Source: Cytidiella melzeri
Lineage: Eukaryota; Basidiomycota; Agaricomycetes; Polyporales; Irpicaceae
Direction of reading: 5' to 3'
Length of the DNA stretch: 64,000 nt
NCBI GenBank assembly: GCA_022592445.1
Contig: JABYQR010000003.1
Span: 395,349 to 459,348 of the forward strand
The notes under the pieces were generated by a model. The model searched no databases. It was not told where the DNA came from and saw only the letters and a list, made by a program, of their open reading frames with translations. Shown here one piece after another: positions 1 to 11,663 of this stretch. Numbering within the stretch: the first letter of the stretch is position 1; each line of letters starts with the position of its first letter. The position numbers and the translations under genes were made by a program.

Positions 1-1871
1 ATAGATCTCATAGTTCCGTTCCGCTTCAGCCATAGACTGAGACTGAAATGCTACTGGGTACCATTGTCCATCCTCTAGTTTCTGCAGTAGAACTCCTCCA
101 GTTGCAAAGCCAGACGCATCAACTTCAATGCGTGTGGGGCGATCGGGTTCCCATGTGACTAGAATAGGTTCCTGCGTGAACGCATCTTTGAGCATCTGAA
201 AGGTGTTCTGCTGTGCTTCTCCCCACTTCCAAGGTTGGTCTTTCTTGGTGAGATTGTGGAGGGGACGAGTATGCCGTGCAAAGTCCTCAATGAAACGTCA
301 GTAGAAGTTGGCAAATCCAATGAAGCCGCATACATCACGGAGGTTCTGTGGTACCGGCCAGTTGGTGATAGCCTCTATTTTACCCGAGTCCATACGGATT
401 CTTCCGTTACCAATGATCAAACCTAGGTACTTGACTTGTGACTGTTCAAATTTGCATTTTTTGGGGCAAAGATACAAGTCATTGGCTTCAAGCCGAGATA
501 GTACCTCATGAACAATTTTCCGGTGTTCTGTAATGTCTGAACTAAAGACGAGGATGTCATCTAAGTACACCAAGACCTTTCCTTCCGCAATGAGATCAGC
601 AAAGATGGAATTCATCATTGCTTGAAACGTGGCCGGAGAGTTGGTCATGCCAAACAACATCACCTTAGGCTTGACAGCCCTTGGTTTGTCACAAATGCAC
701 CCTTCCATTTGTCATTCTCCTTGATACAAATGTTATGGTAGCCCCATCGTACATCAAACTTGGTCAAGATTTTGGCTTGACAAAGCCGATTGGTAATGTC
801 TGATACCAAGGGGAGTGGGTAGCGGTTTTTGATTGTGATGTCATTTAACCGTCGATAATCCTGAACAAGCCGGAGCTTGCCATCCTTCTTCTTGAGGAAG
901 AATACCGGTGAGGCCATAGGCGACTTGGATGGGACAATATATCCTTTTGCCAGGTTTTACTCAATAAACTTGTCCAGCTCCGCTTGTTCATTCGGAGACA
1001 TGGGGTAGACCTTGGATCTGAACATCTTTGGGTTCTCTGTCAGATCAATCGTATGATCCCATGGCTGATGCTCTGGGAGGCGCTGTGATGCTTCTTCTGA
1101 GAAGACTTTCTGGTGTGTACAATATTCTTCTGGAACCATCTGCTCAAACGTCTTTTGCTCTCTAGACTGGTGGGCTTTGGCAGCAATGTCCGTAGAATAC
1201 GTAAAACTGGCACAACTCCAAAGCTCTTCTTTGGTGTCCTGAATGATGCCGGCTCTAAGCCAGGCCCGTCTTTGCTTCCGGTTGGCTATGATAGACTGGA
1301 AGGGCTTGAAGTCCTCTTTGGCTTCCAATTCCATTTCTCCAGTGGCCCAATTAATCTTGGGGTTTGCTTTGCGAAGCCAGGGTAGGCCTAGAATGCAATC
1401 TTCTGGTCCGATGTCTGTGACCAAAAATGTTGCGTTCTCTTTGATAGCTCCAACTTGTAGCTCGAGCTCTGCTCTGTGACGTCCTCCTTGATTTAGAGTC
1501 CCATCAATGTTGTGGAGTGGGATCTGTCTTTCTAAGGGGACCGTACGTAATAAGTGCCGATTGACAAAGTCTTGATTTGAGAACAATGCGGTGGCTCCTG
1601 AGTCAATCATAGCTTTGATGCCTTTTTCTCTGAACACTCCTTTGAGCGTAATTGGAACTCGGAAGTGCATGCTAAGTGGCTCTATTTCAGGCACTATGCA
1701 AGACAACAAGGTTTCATAGTGGTTATACATGTTGTTAAATAAAACTGAAGGCTGTGACTCGGGTTGCTGAACGGGGTGTATATTTACTACAGGCGTGGTA
1801 GAAACTGTGTCTGTGGGGAAATCATCAATGTCCTCCACTTCTTCTATATGGGTCTTTCTTGAGGGACTCAA
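1..1871 (-). pseudogene. pol of the gypsy element (protease, reverse transcriptase, RNase H start), with stops
   Basis: 1871-957 encodes a retropepsin-like domain (A-M-I-D-S-G-A-T-A-L-F) followed by a linker. 917-660 has the RT fingers ([11 protein letters not shown] and D-Y-R-R-L-N). 708-298 has the palm with F-G-M-T-N-S-P-A-T-F-Q and the catalytic V-Y-L-D-D-I-L. 1-297 continues into RNase H. Protease and RT are in the same frame, separated only by a TAA at 957-959. The TGA at 298-300 sits where R is expected (F-Y-*-R-F-I region), consistent with a CGA to TGA transition. A frame change lies between the two RT halves. Confidence 0.88.
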
Positions 1872-1897
1872 GGGTGCGGTTTCACCTGGAGTCCTCT

Positions 1898-3827
1898 CTA
1901 AAAATCCCGATGATTGCCCAGCTGCTTGACTTGGTCCGTGAGCGATGACATCTGTTTCATGATGGCATTGTAATCAAACGGAGTTGAAGACGAAGAGCTG
2001 GCAACGGTTGTGGCGGGTGGAGTAGGTAAGGGCCTGGCGGACGAGGACGACGAGGGGGCTGAAGTGGACGGATCAAAGAGAGTGCTGGCAGCCACCTTCT
2101 GTTGCCTAGGTGGGTACCCAAGGAACCGGCTTTGGCACACTTGCATTTGATGGTTGCCTCCACAATGTCCACACAATTCCTGATCATGTTTGCCGTCTTT
2201 CTTCTGGTGCTCCTTAGATCCACATCCGTAGCATCTTCCATTCATTGCTTTCATGAAGTCAGCACATGTTTTCCCATTGGGACCGACTTTAGTGGCATCA
2301 ATTTCCATAGCATTGAATTTGCAAGACGGTTGGAAAAAAGGAGCCGGGGACAAGGTGGAGACTGGGGTAGATTTGAACACATTGGGAACTGTTCGACCTT
2401 TTCACGAACTTTTGCCTGAGCCCAAACCCGGAGACGATTGTTGATGTCGGTGGCTACATTGATGAGATTGACTAGGGTGATGTGGGACCATGCGGTGTGG
2501 ACCAGTTCATCCTTGATTGTGGTGCTCAGATGTTCATAATACCGATCCCGGAGGTCCTGTGTTGAGTAACCTGTCCTGTCCATGATTTCCCATAATTGGG
2601 CCGTGTACTCGGGAACCATCTTTTTGCCTTGCCACAGCTCCCTGAGCTTGGCCCTGGCATTCACCATTTCTTGTCAACCAGTTCAAATCATGCTTTAAAC
2701 GCCGTTCTGAAGTTGTCCCAGTCAACATTGAATGCCATTTGATGACTGGCAATCAAGTCCATGTGGGGTGTAGCCCAAACTGCCGCATCTTCTGTCATAA
2801 ATGACAGGGCTGACAAAATCCAGAGGTGGTCTAATCGAGTCTGACCCCCTTGGGCATTGTATGGCAACAGTTTCTCATTAAACTGTGCGTACATTGAGAA
2901 GGCGGCCAGAAAGCGACGTGTGTCACTACTAGCATTGCCCTTTAAACTAGCGGGTTTTTCTACAACCCTTTCCCGTGGCCTGTTGTTGACTGGTTGTTGC
3001 TGGTTCTGAACCAGCACTGTGATGGCTTGTGTCAGCTGTTGCTGACCGAGGAGTAGCGCATGCAGAAGTTGTTCTGCTGTGGGGGGCAGAGACGGTTCTT
3101 GTGCAGGGGCTGGGGTTGCTGCCCTAGAAGCGTGCTGAGACACGTTGGTAGAATCAATCTGGTACTGTTCTTGTGTGAAGGTTTGATCAAAGTCTTCTTC
3201 AGGTTCAGGCAAGGGTGGGAGAGATTTGAGAATGCGATCTTCCTGCCAGTGATGGATGGGTCGATACTGATTTGCGTAACAACCAGGATATTCTACTCTG
3301 TTGTAGCAGTTGGGACACGGTTGTACTTCACAAATTTGATGTCCTTTGTCTGAGTCGTAACACTTGTCTCTGACAGTCTGGTTGTTGAAGGCGTGGGAAT
3401 ACCTTTCGCAGGGAAGATGATCTTTGGACCAAATGCTACTATTGGGACTTTGGGAAGCCACACTGTATTCTACTTAGAACGAGATGAAGTACTTGTCCGC
3501 CCAAACTTTGTCTAACCCTTTGAACACTTGCTCGTAGTTCCTCCTTAGACCCGTGAAACTGATTCCTCCAATTGCTTTTAATCCCCAATCCAACAGTTGC
3601 CACTCACGATGAGTGATGACAGGGGCTCAGGTTGGTAATTCCTCTAAAAGCTTCTCTAGCATCTGTTTCTCTTGCTCAAACTGTTGCTTTGTATCTTTGT
3701 GGAGCTGGTGGTATTTGTCGATGGTGGGGAGGATCGACAAACAATGGATTGTGGCAGTGAGCTTTGGGGTGAAGATATCTCGAAGATCTTGAACAGTATG
3801 CTTGCGAAAGTCGATGAGAGTTGACAT
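1898..3827 (-). pseudogene. gag-like region of the gypsy element, frame-broken
   Basis: Successive overlapping frames (3827-3627, 3461-2688, 2667-2251, 2380-1898) together resemble a Gag: a Gln-rich N-terminal third, a capsid-like helical part, then a zinc-knuckle-like tail C-G-H-C-G-G-N-H-Q-M-Q-V-C and a Ser/Pro-rich end. The first ATG after the LTR is at 3827. The knuckle spacing is CX2CX3HX4C, one residue shorter than the usual CX2CX4HX4C. Changes of frame near 2680 and 2370 mean no single protein is encoded unless sites I cannot recognise promote frameshifting. I infer a pseudogene, because pol of the same copy also carries stops. Confidence 0.75.
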
Positions 3828-3861
3828 GGATAGTCCAACAGAGACCGGATTTTTCCAACAA

Positions 3862-4480
3862 TGTCACAAGTTTACAGCCTTGGGCGCCTATCTAGAGCGC
3901 TTATTTTCCGGCTAGGAGTGTTACCGGACCTAACCCTAACCCGGGTCACGTGACATCCTGCCTTATTTATCAATAGTCCAGACCCGAACCCTAGACTCAG
4001 TCTGGAGCGGTTCCAGATCAACCTAGGCTATTGTTCTATTGTTCCTCTTCCATTGATGGGGATTCCCCAAGGATTCCCCCAGTTCCTATTGTTCTATTGT
4101 TCCTGATGCTATTGACTATTGTTCTAATCCTATTGTTCTATGTACCCTGGTCCTTAACAGTTACTCAGGTCCTTGACAGTTACCCTGGTCCCTTATTGTT
4201 CTATTGTTACTCCAGCCCCACAGTTACTCCAGTCCCTAGTGTGGGAACTGGTGCACAGACCACCCAGACACAGTATATATAGTACCCCTTACCCTCCCTG
4301 GTTCTGCATCTTGACCTCTTCGTCATTTGCACTGCCAGTATCCGGCCTCTGAGCCTGCTTGCCTGCTTATCATCGACTTTGACCTCTTTGTCGTCGTTGG
4401 AGATCCACTTCCACTTCCACTCCCCCTCTTCTCCGCCCTTATTTAGGGTTTAGCAGTATAGCAGCAGTCGCTCCGCGACA
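3862..4480 (-). repeat. 5' LTR of the gypsy element (copy A)
   Basis: Read on the minus strand it starts TGTCGCGG at 4480 and ends GTGACA at 3862, so the termini are TGTC...GACA. It is repeated in inverted orientation at 5068-5704. It holds clusters of AACAATAG (read here as CTATTGTT), a TATATA stretch near 4272 and two TTAGGG-like units near 3936. Internal sequence of the element starts directly to its left. The partner 3' LTR is outside the window, so divergence between the pair cannot be used for dating. Confidence 0.85.
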
Positions 4481-5067
4481 AGAGTCGGCTTTGCTGCTAT
4501 AAGGGCTGCACTAGGGTTGGTAGCTGGCCGGGGTGGGAATCGTTCTGCTAGCGAGGGTTTCTTAGGAAGACTTGCCAAGGCCTCAGCTCGTGCGTGCAGT
4601 ACAGGCAGCAAACTGTTTGGATTCGGCACGGAGTTTCTCAAACTCCTCTGCTGTTGGGAATCTGTGGGTAAGGGAAGAGCCCTTGGGTTTACGACAACCA
4701 ACGTAGGAGGCAATAGCCTTAAGCTCCTTCTCCGTATATTTGTGACTTTTGCCACGTACGTGCTCTGCGTCAAGTTGATCAAACACAGCCTGGGGTAAGG
4801 CGCGATGGATCTGGACTTCTCGACGTGCTTGGTTCAGATCCTTGTGCAGAGGATCTGGACGAGCAGTGAAACAAGAGTGGGATTCTTTCGGCACTAAGAA
4901 TCAACCACAGAAAGTGAACGAGTTAGCGATCAAGCACGTCAAGACGGACGGCAATGGCTTACTCTCAAACGTAGGGGGGGAATAAACTTTTTAAAACTGG
5001 GGGGACAGGAAGACTTGATCCAAGCTAAGGGCAGTCGTACCGGTAGCTGTGTGGTATCTTGACCTAA
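4481..5067. other. Spacer between two inverted LTRs; no gene recognised
   Basis: The 587 bp between the head-to-head LTRs contain a minus-strand open stretch of about 103 codons (4583-4894) with no ATG at its upstream end and no family I recognise. A GGGGGGG run lies near 4973-4979. The spacer could be old host DNA, or part of an older element into which the LTRs inserted. I see no matching target-site duplication at the two LTR edges. Confidence 0.5.
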
Positions 5068-5704
5068 TGTCGCGGAGTGACTGCTGCTATACTGCTGGAC
5101 CCTAAAAAAGGGCGGAGAAGAGGGGGAGTGGAAGTGAAAGTGGATCTCCAATGATGACAACGAGGTCAAAATCAATGATAAGCAGGCAAGCAGGCTCAGA
5201 GGCCGGATACTGGCAGTGCAAATGACGAAGTTAATATCAGACTTATACTAAGTTACATTGAGTAACTCACCTGGCAGTGCAAATGACAAAGAGGTCAAGA
5301 TGCAGAATCAGGGAGGGTAAGGGGTACTGTATATACTGTGGCTGGGTGGTAGTAACTGTGGGGCTGGAGTAACAATAGAACAATAAGGGACCAGGGTAAC
5401 TGTCAAGGACCTGAGTAACTGTCAAGGACCAGGGTACAGAGAACAATAGAGCTAGAACAATAGAACAATAGAACAATAGAAACTGGGGGAATCCCTGGGG
5501 AATCCCTAACAATAGATAGAAGAACAATAGAACAATAGCCTAGGTTGATCTGGAACCGCTCCAGATTGAGTCTAGGGTTTGGGTCTGGACTATTGATAAA
5601 TAAGGCAGGATGTCATGTGACCCAGGTTAGGGTTAGGTCTGGTAACACTCCTATCCAGAAAATAAGTGCTCTAGATAGGCGCCTAAGGCTGTAAACTTGT
5701 GACA
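5068..5704 (+). repeat. Inverted second LTR of the same family (copy B)
   Basis: It starts TGTCGCGG and ends GTGACA and matches copy A in reverse complement along its whole length. It is about 18 bp longer because of an insert near 5229-5290, next to a duplicated CTGGCAGTGCAAATGAC. After 5704 about 39 bp of the element's internal sequence continue, and then the match to the element stops. Copy B is thus a 5' LTR with the start of the interior of a second element whose remainder is gone. Confidence 0.82.
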
Positions 5705-5859
5705 ATGTTGGAAAAATCCGGTCTCTGTTGGACTATCCATGTCACCTGGATCTCTTCTGCTGATGACTGGAGATGATCATTGTCAACTCAACCATTGAGT
5801 GTGTTCGCTTGGACATGACGCAGAGATGGGGCTCAACAAGACAAACAGGGACACAATGT

Positions 5860-6540
5860 GGATGACAACGAGGAGGTGATGGCAGGCATGAAGCACAATG
5901 CGTTTACTAGCTATCAAACTTATACAGAAATTTAGCCAGTAAAGACCAAGTTAATATTGATACTACCTGCTACGTAGTACAAGAGGGGTTTGCTTACCTA
6001 GCCCAGTAAAGACCAAGAGGTCAAGATGGGGGCTAGGAGCGTACATGCAGCTGCTTATATAGACTTCAGGGACCTGCGCACAGACCATGTTAAGGGCAGG
6101 CTTTGCAAGAAGCCATGTGAACGAAGAACAATAGCACTACCTAAAGGAGAACAATAGCTATTGTCTGGACTCTGCCAAAACCTCTACTTGTGAGAGAATC
6201 TATCTAAAAGGAGACCAGTTATTGTATTCCATTCCCACACCTGTGAGAACATTATACCATAAAGAGAACAATAGGGAAAGAACAATAGGAGTCCATGTGA
6301 GTGGTATCTATGATGTCTATGGGCTGAGCCATGTGGTTGTAGCTATGTGGTCTTACATAAGCTGAGTCATGTGCCAGTGTGACATAGCAGCAAGTAGTGT
6401 GACCATGTAGAGCATCTAAGCCACGTGGTACGGGTGCTTAATGGACATGCAAGTGGTTTGTGCAGAGAGGGTTACAGTCCTAGGTTTTAAAAATGAAATC
6501 AAGAGGTAAATTGCAAAAAATAAGGGCTAGTCGGGCCATC
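5860..6540 (+). repeat. Diverged LTR-like sequence of a related family
   Basis: The layout resembles copy B in order: GATGACAACGAGG (about 5860), a TTAATAT segment, an AGACCAAGAGGTCAAGATG segment, a TATATAG box near 6056 and several AACAATAG motifs (6127-6290). Sequence identity is otherwise low and no termini can be defined. I read it as an old solo LTR or LTR fragment. 5744-5859 holds nothing I recognise. Confidence 0.45.
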
Positions 6541-7033
6541 CACGACAGTGCAACTGGTTTCACATAGCAATCATGATATTGCCACCATGCTACAGAGTAA
6601 ATGGTGTGCTCAGTATTATTCCAGGATAGGGTACTTGTCTACGGCAGCTACAACTCCTGATGTGTTGTATGACAAGGAGATTGATTCCTTCTTGTACCAT
6701 ATGCTCAGCCCAGCGCTGACTAGTGACTGCTGAAGATGTTATGTGAAGGAATCCAAAAAAAGGTGGGACACGAAGGTTGGTGTGCGGCGCCGCCAACAAG
6801 GCTGTCCTGTCACATGTACAATCATCATATGCATGATGTCTCCTTCCTAGTTCTACCATGACCAACCTGGCAGTGCCAAACACAGCTAATACACACAAAT
6901 GCAATCATTCAGTTTCAGTCCAAGAACACATCTCACTGAACCCCACTTTGATCCTCATTCTCCCCCACCACCAACACTCACCGTCACCGCATCCTCATGA
7001 TTCCCCACGTCAAAACTCCTCGCCCACTCCTCC
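6541..7033. other. Intergenic, nothing recognised
   Basis: Short open frames only, with no family resemblance. It contains the likely 3' UTR of the minus-strand gene ending at 7034 and the edge of the repeat cluster to the left. Confidence 0.5.
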
Positions 7034-9064
7034 TCACCCGGCCTGCCGAGGCCCACCATTCGAAGACGAGCTGTCCGACCGGCGCAGTAGGCCGAACGAG
7101 GGCAGGGTGGGGAACGACGACATACTGTTCGACCGCGACCTGAAAACAATACCATCGCCACCATCAGCCTCAAAACAGCCCAAATGAAACAGAGAGAGAG
7201 AAATCACTCACGACCCCCGCAACGTCGGCGCATTCGACAAATGCGCAAAGTCGCTCGGAAACAGCGGCCCACGGTGCTCGTCCCCGCCATCATGGTCCTG
7301 CTCCCCAAGGTCGTTCAGCCGATGCGGATGCGGACCCGGCGACGGACCACCACCCGCGGGCAGGATAGGAGACAATACACTCGGCGGTACAGTCGCGCTC
7401 GTGCTGAACCGCAAGCCCTGGATCGCACTGTCACCGTTCATGTTCCCCGCATTCAACAACCCCTCGTCTCCCCCATAACCTTCCTTCTCCTTCTCCTCCT
7501 CATCTCCCTCCTCTTCCTCGTCTTCTTCTCGCAACTCGTGCAACGACGTCATGTTCTCCCCCGTCGTCGGGTCCACAGCGGACGGCGGCGGAGCTGCAGT
7601 CGCAATCACCGGCTCGATAGACAGTTCCAGCTCAGATGTAACAGGTGAAGGTGGGCCGTCCGTATGATGTAGCGAGCCGCCGCCGATGGACACAGCGGGC
7701 GAGTCAGGCTCGAACACGTCTCCGTCGAGCATGTGGCTGCTTAGGCCGCCTCCACGCGAGGGGATCGACGGCGGGCCAGGTAAGCCGAGATACGCCGCCA
7801 GCGGGTCCTCGATCGAGTCGTCCGTGTCGAGCTCGGGAGGGATGCCCAGCGCGCCTTTGATGCGTTCCCAGATGAGCTCGGAGCGCGGGAAGATGCAGTG
7901 ACGCGCCTTGCGGACCCACGTCGCGTCATCGACGTCTTCGCGTTTAACACGCTTCAGCCAAACCTCGAGTTGGGCATACGTCCATATATGCGCGTCGGCG
8001 GCGGCGGAAGGAATGGGAGTGTCTTCGGTGGCACTTGCTCGAGCGTCGGGTGGGAAGGTTTGAGAGAGTAATGCGAGGAGTTTCGAAGAAGGGGGGATAG
8101 ATACAAGGGAAGTGACTTCGCCCGGGCGATCGATGAACGGGAGGTAGACGTCGTCCGGCAGGGCAGAGAATGAGACAGGTACGGATTGGCCAGGCATCGG
8201 GGACGACGACGGGCCAATAGGTCGAGGATTGCACGACGAATGTGCGAGCTCCACCACTTTCTCAGGAGACAGTTTGGTGTGGTTCGGGATCGACTGGCTG
8301 CGAGAGAGTCCCGGGCCTGAACCAGAGCCAAAACTGGGAGAAGACGGGCGGATGCGAGGAGATGAGCCAGGGCTGCCAGGACGCCCGTCGCGATCGCGAT
8401 TGATGGGCGTGAACGAGGTGAATGCAAAACTAAGACGGCTTGGTTCCCCTTTGCTGGACGTCGAGCTGGCCGACGCGTTACTGCCGTGACGTCGATGGCT
8501 CCTGGAATCCTGTGCCTCTGATTGCTGAGGAACGCGTACAATAGTAAGCCTGCTGCTTGACGATCTTGCGGGGTTCATGTTGACCGACGCGTGCGTGCCC
8601 CATGGGTCTGAGGCCGAGACGGACCCGCGCCTGGATGAGAGCCGTCTGGAAAGAGAGGGGCTCAGAGAAGGGCTCTGGGAGGGCGATGCCTCTGCGCTGC
8701 TTGACCCAGTCATCGTAAAGCTATCATCAAGGCGACATCAGCATCGAGCTACTATCACGGTGAGAATGAGCGACGTACTGAGGTCTATGCTGGTAGATTG
8801 AAGGGAAAGAGGAGCGTTTTTGTGTTGGGCTGGTGAGCAGATCCATGTTGGTTGCAGTGCGAGAGGAAGGGTCTGAACGGGGCTACTTACAGGGATTATG
8901 TAGTGTGATTTTAACTCAAAGAATGAGTACCAGACTTTCGTCACTCCAGAGTCAGCTGGGTCCCACGCGTACGGTGGATGCCGACTATACAGTTCTATGC
9001 ACGCGTCGAGCAATGCTATCTTGTGATCAAGTGGCCAGGCAGCTCTGTTCCGTGCGAGTCCCAC
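7034..9064 (-). CDS. Ser/Pro-rich conserved-looking protein, function unknown
   Basis: The main exon 8713-7212 codes for about 500 residues. A GTGAGT..CAG intron (7211-7140) joins it to a last exon 7139-7034 that adds 34 residues, ending R-Q-A-G and TGA. Upstream, 9064-8893 encodes a compact helical segment (A-A-W-P-L-D-H-K-I-A-L-L-D-A-C), ending at a GTAAGT donor. An 11-nt exon and a second intron (GTACGT..TAG) then bring it in frame with the ATG at 8713, so I include it. The true 5' end is unresolved: the 9064 frame has no ATG and probably begins at an acceptor near 9071. The protein is low-complexity at its N-terminus, has a folded-looking middle (P-G-E-V-T-S-L-V-S-I-P and W-T-Y-A-Q-L-E-V-W-L) and an acidic Glu run near residues 390-410. 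No enzyme motif or membrane segment is seen. I do not recognise the family. Confidence 0.6.
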
Positions 9065-9348
9065 ACAGAGCTACCAGGTACTCGCTACTAGAGGTGAGCG
9101 TGCAAACAAGGTCTCTAAGAGGGAGCTTGATCCGTATTGGAATGAGTGCGAAATGGTACGCCGTTTGGAGGATAGTCGTGATCGTGGTCGACGTCGTGGT
9201 CGATGTGGAGAACGGCGTCGGAGGTACTTATAACGCTTCATAGAATTGTCATCGAATACGTCAATGATTATCCATCAATTTAGTATCTTGAGTTAGCTTA
9301 TCCCTTCAATATTATTGTATATTCCCCTCATCTGCCTCTCGGCTCGAC

Positions 9349-10929
9349 ATGGACCAAGTAAGCACACCAAAGCTCATCCTCAAAAATCCTCATTCACTAA
9401 CATCGCCACAAGGACTCCTTCCGCGAACTCCTACATAAACCCGGCTCAGCCTCCTCCCTTAAACCCACCACCACACACACCACCTGGGGTGCACCTTCCA
9501 AGAAGGCTAAAACGTGTGCAAACGCTCACAACCTCTGAGTGTTTCACAAACCGCTGACACTACATTTATCGCTAGAAAGAATGCAAAGACAGACTCAGTG
9601 CAGCCCGGATTTAAACCTCGCGCCGTGAAGAAAAAGTCGGATGCGTACCGAGACAGGGCGGCCGAGAGGAGGGAGGGTGTCGCGGGTGACTATGCTCAGG
9701 TGCGACACTCAATATTACGCTGTAGTCTGTCATGTTTGTTCTGTTTCTTGATGTGTGCGCGTCAGGTAGAAGCTCTAGCTGAAGACTTTGAGCGTCGCAA
9801 CGCCGACCAAGATCCCAAAACAGTACGCGGAATTTTCAAACCCACGCCTCTATGTATGCTCAATCCTCCCCTTAGCTGGAAGAACAGCGCCGCTACCTCG
9901 GCGGCGACAGCGACCACACCGTTCTCGTCAAAGGCCTCGATTTTGCGCTCCTCGAACAGAACAAAGCACGCGCATCTACGACCACAGAAGATGACGATAC
10001 CCTCGAACAAGCATTCATTGAAGGTTCCTCAACAACGGCGACCCTCCCCAAGAAACGCACGCGAGAGGAGATCGTCGCCGAGTTGAAGAACAAGCGGACG
10101 AAAGGGGATTCACAGGACGCCAAGAGCGGAACAAGCGGCGACGCACCGCTGGACGAGGCGAAGAAGGCGGGAAAGTTCAAACCAATTGGGTTCAAGCCTG
10201 TCGGAGGGGCGGAGAAAGTGAAGAAAAAGTTGGGTAAGAAAGCTAAAAGCGAAGGGACGAATAAGAAAGTCAAGACGACTACTACCGCCGACGAAATCAC
10301 AGCAAAGGAGCCCGCACCTGCAAGTGAGAACTTAACGGCAAAACCTGCTGACCCACAGCCTCCACAAATGGAGGAAGACTTTGACATATTCGCAGGCGCA
10401 GGAGAATACACGGGTCTTGACCTCGGAGACGAAGAGGCTGACGAAGACAGCGGCGCTGAGCCTGGAGCAATCGTTGACGACACACGAGCAGATGCAGTAG
10501 ATTCAATCCCGAGACGCAAATGGTTCGACACAGAAGACGAACCGGCCCCATCTACAGAACCACATCAAGATAGGTCAAAATCACAACCCGTCGAAGCTCT
10601 CTCACACCCTATCGGCATACCTGACGAGCCAGAAGAGGGCGAGGAGCCCGACGAAGATACACCTATACGCCTAGCCCCGCTCGCATCTTCTGCTGTCCCT
10701 TCCATCCGAGACATCCTCGCTGCGGACCAGGAAGAAGAGAAGCAGGAGAAGCGGAGAGCGAGAAAGGAGAAGAAAAAGGGCAACTTGAGTGCCGCAGGCA
10801 AAGTAGACCGGGATTACCAACGGTGCGGTAGAGTTCCCGCAAACCTCTCGTCAGTAATACGACTCATGGGGGGTCATTTTGTGCGGCAGATTGAAAGCGT
10901 ACACGGAAAAGAAAGGTGGCAAGTCGTGA
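9349..10929 (+). CDS. RED/IK-family pre-mRNA splicing factor
   Basis: Six exons: 9349-9357, 9413-9513, 9576-9699, 9766-9822, 9876-10822 and 10890-10929 (425 aa). All junctions keep frame. The N-terminal RED domain is clear: Y-R-D-R-A-A-E-R-R-E-G, D-Y-A-Q, then Y-L-G-G-D-S-D-H-T-V-L-V-K-G-L-D-F-A-L-L. The middle is Lys/Glu-rich and disordered. The C-terminus (K-V-D-R-D-Y-Q-R...L-K-A-Y-T-E-K-K) matches the short conserved tail of the family. IK/RED proteins act in the activated spliceosome with the SMU1 partner in the nucleus. The 3-codon first exon (M-D-Q) followed by an intron was chosen because it opens directly into D-S-F-R-E-L-L. It converges on EMC5, with 128 bp between the stops. Confidence 0.9.
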
Positions 10930-11057
10930 TGCGTGTGGTTTGCGACGTAGTGACAGATATTCTTATAGTCTGTGCTCAAACAACATATCGTACAATCATA
11001 AACCCCTCTGTGTATACCCACATCTGCAAACACACCATTAACATATACACGTATGCA

Positions 11058-11663
11058 TCATGACTTTTCGCCCGCCACCAACCCCGCCCTCTGCGCAAAA
11101 TTAGTAAACGACATCCGCGGGTCTATCTCTTCCAGCGGACTATTCAAACCCGTCCACCGTGAAAAAAAAGGTATCATACCATAAGACACCCAAAAACAGG
11201 GAGGAGAAGAAGCCGCATCAACGTACCGTTTCTTCATCTCACTTCTCCACGTAATTTCCTTCAACTCTGGTGCGCGTATCGTAGCCGCGACTGTCCCGAG
11301 TACAAACGCGAACAGCGCTTCAATGACGATCTAGTATTGAGTTGAGTGAGTCCAATAAGAGTTACAAGGACAAGCATGAGAGAAGGGGGACGTACGTCTG
11401 CGGGTAACCCACCCTCCGACGGTCGTCCAGCAGCTTTCAGCACCGACAAATCTACAACCATGAAGGTTCCCCTCAGCAATGCATTTCTTGAAAAAAAGAC
11501 GAATCAAGAAAACATGGAACTCACGTTCGTACGTCGAGAACGCAGCTAAACACACACCATGAGCCGCAGGTCAGTCCAGTTGCGTAGGAACCGGCAAGGC
11601 TGAAGACGACTCACCGTGGAGGATCATTAGTATTGATATGGTCAGCAAGACATTTCCGAACAT
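11058..11663 (-). CDS. EMC5: ER membrane protein complex subunit 5 (MMgT family)
   Basis: Five exons, 11663-11615, 11545-11525, 11451-11396, 11330-11227 and 11139-11058, give 103 aa. EMC5 is a small two-helix subunit of the EMC, which inserts membrane proteins into the ER. Helix 1 (V-L-L-T-I-S-I-L-M-I-L-H-A-A) begins almost at the N-terminus. It is followed by Y-E-H-L-S-V-L-K, the family motif G-R-P-S-E-G-G-L-P-A-D-I-V-I-E-A-L, helix 2, then A-P-E-L-K-E-I-T-W-R-S-E-M and the tail D-P-R-M-S-F-T-N-F. The length fits the family. A 21-nt exon (L-A/F-S-T-Y-E) is needed for continuity, which gene callers may miss. Confidence 0.9.

Larger units (their letters stand above)
1..4480 (-). mobile_element. 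Degenerate Ty3/gypsy LTR retrotransposon, 3' part off the left edge
   Basis: The minus strand reads, in order: 5' LTR (3862-4480), gag-like frames, an aspartic protease with D-S-G-A, reverse transcriptase with V-Y-L-D-D-I, and the start of RNase H (E-V-D-A-S-G), which runs off the window at position 1. PR-RT-RH order with integrase expected downstream is the Ty3/gypsy arrangement. The coding region is broken by frame changes in gag, an in-frame TAA between protease and RT (near 957), a frame change near 660-710 and an in-frame TGA near 298. This copy therefore cannot make its own polyprotein. No plus-strand gene is credible in this stretch; plus ORFs here are shadows. Confidence 0.93.

Noticed and set aside
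4025..6300. AACAATAG arrays as a CRISPR-like repeat array
   Set aside because: Units are 8 bp with irregular spacing, sit in LTRs of a eukaryote, and no cas genes exist.
7184..8489. Several plus-strand ORFs over the Ser/Pro-rich gene
   Set aside because: Shadows of GC-rich coding sequence; Arg-rich, with no splice or family support.
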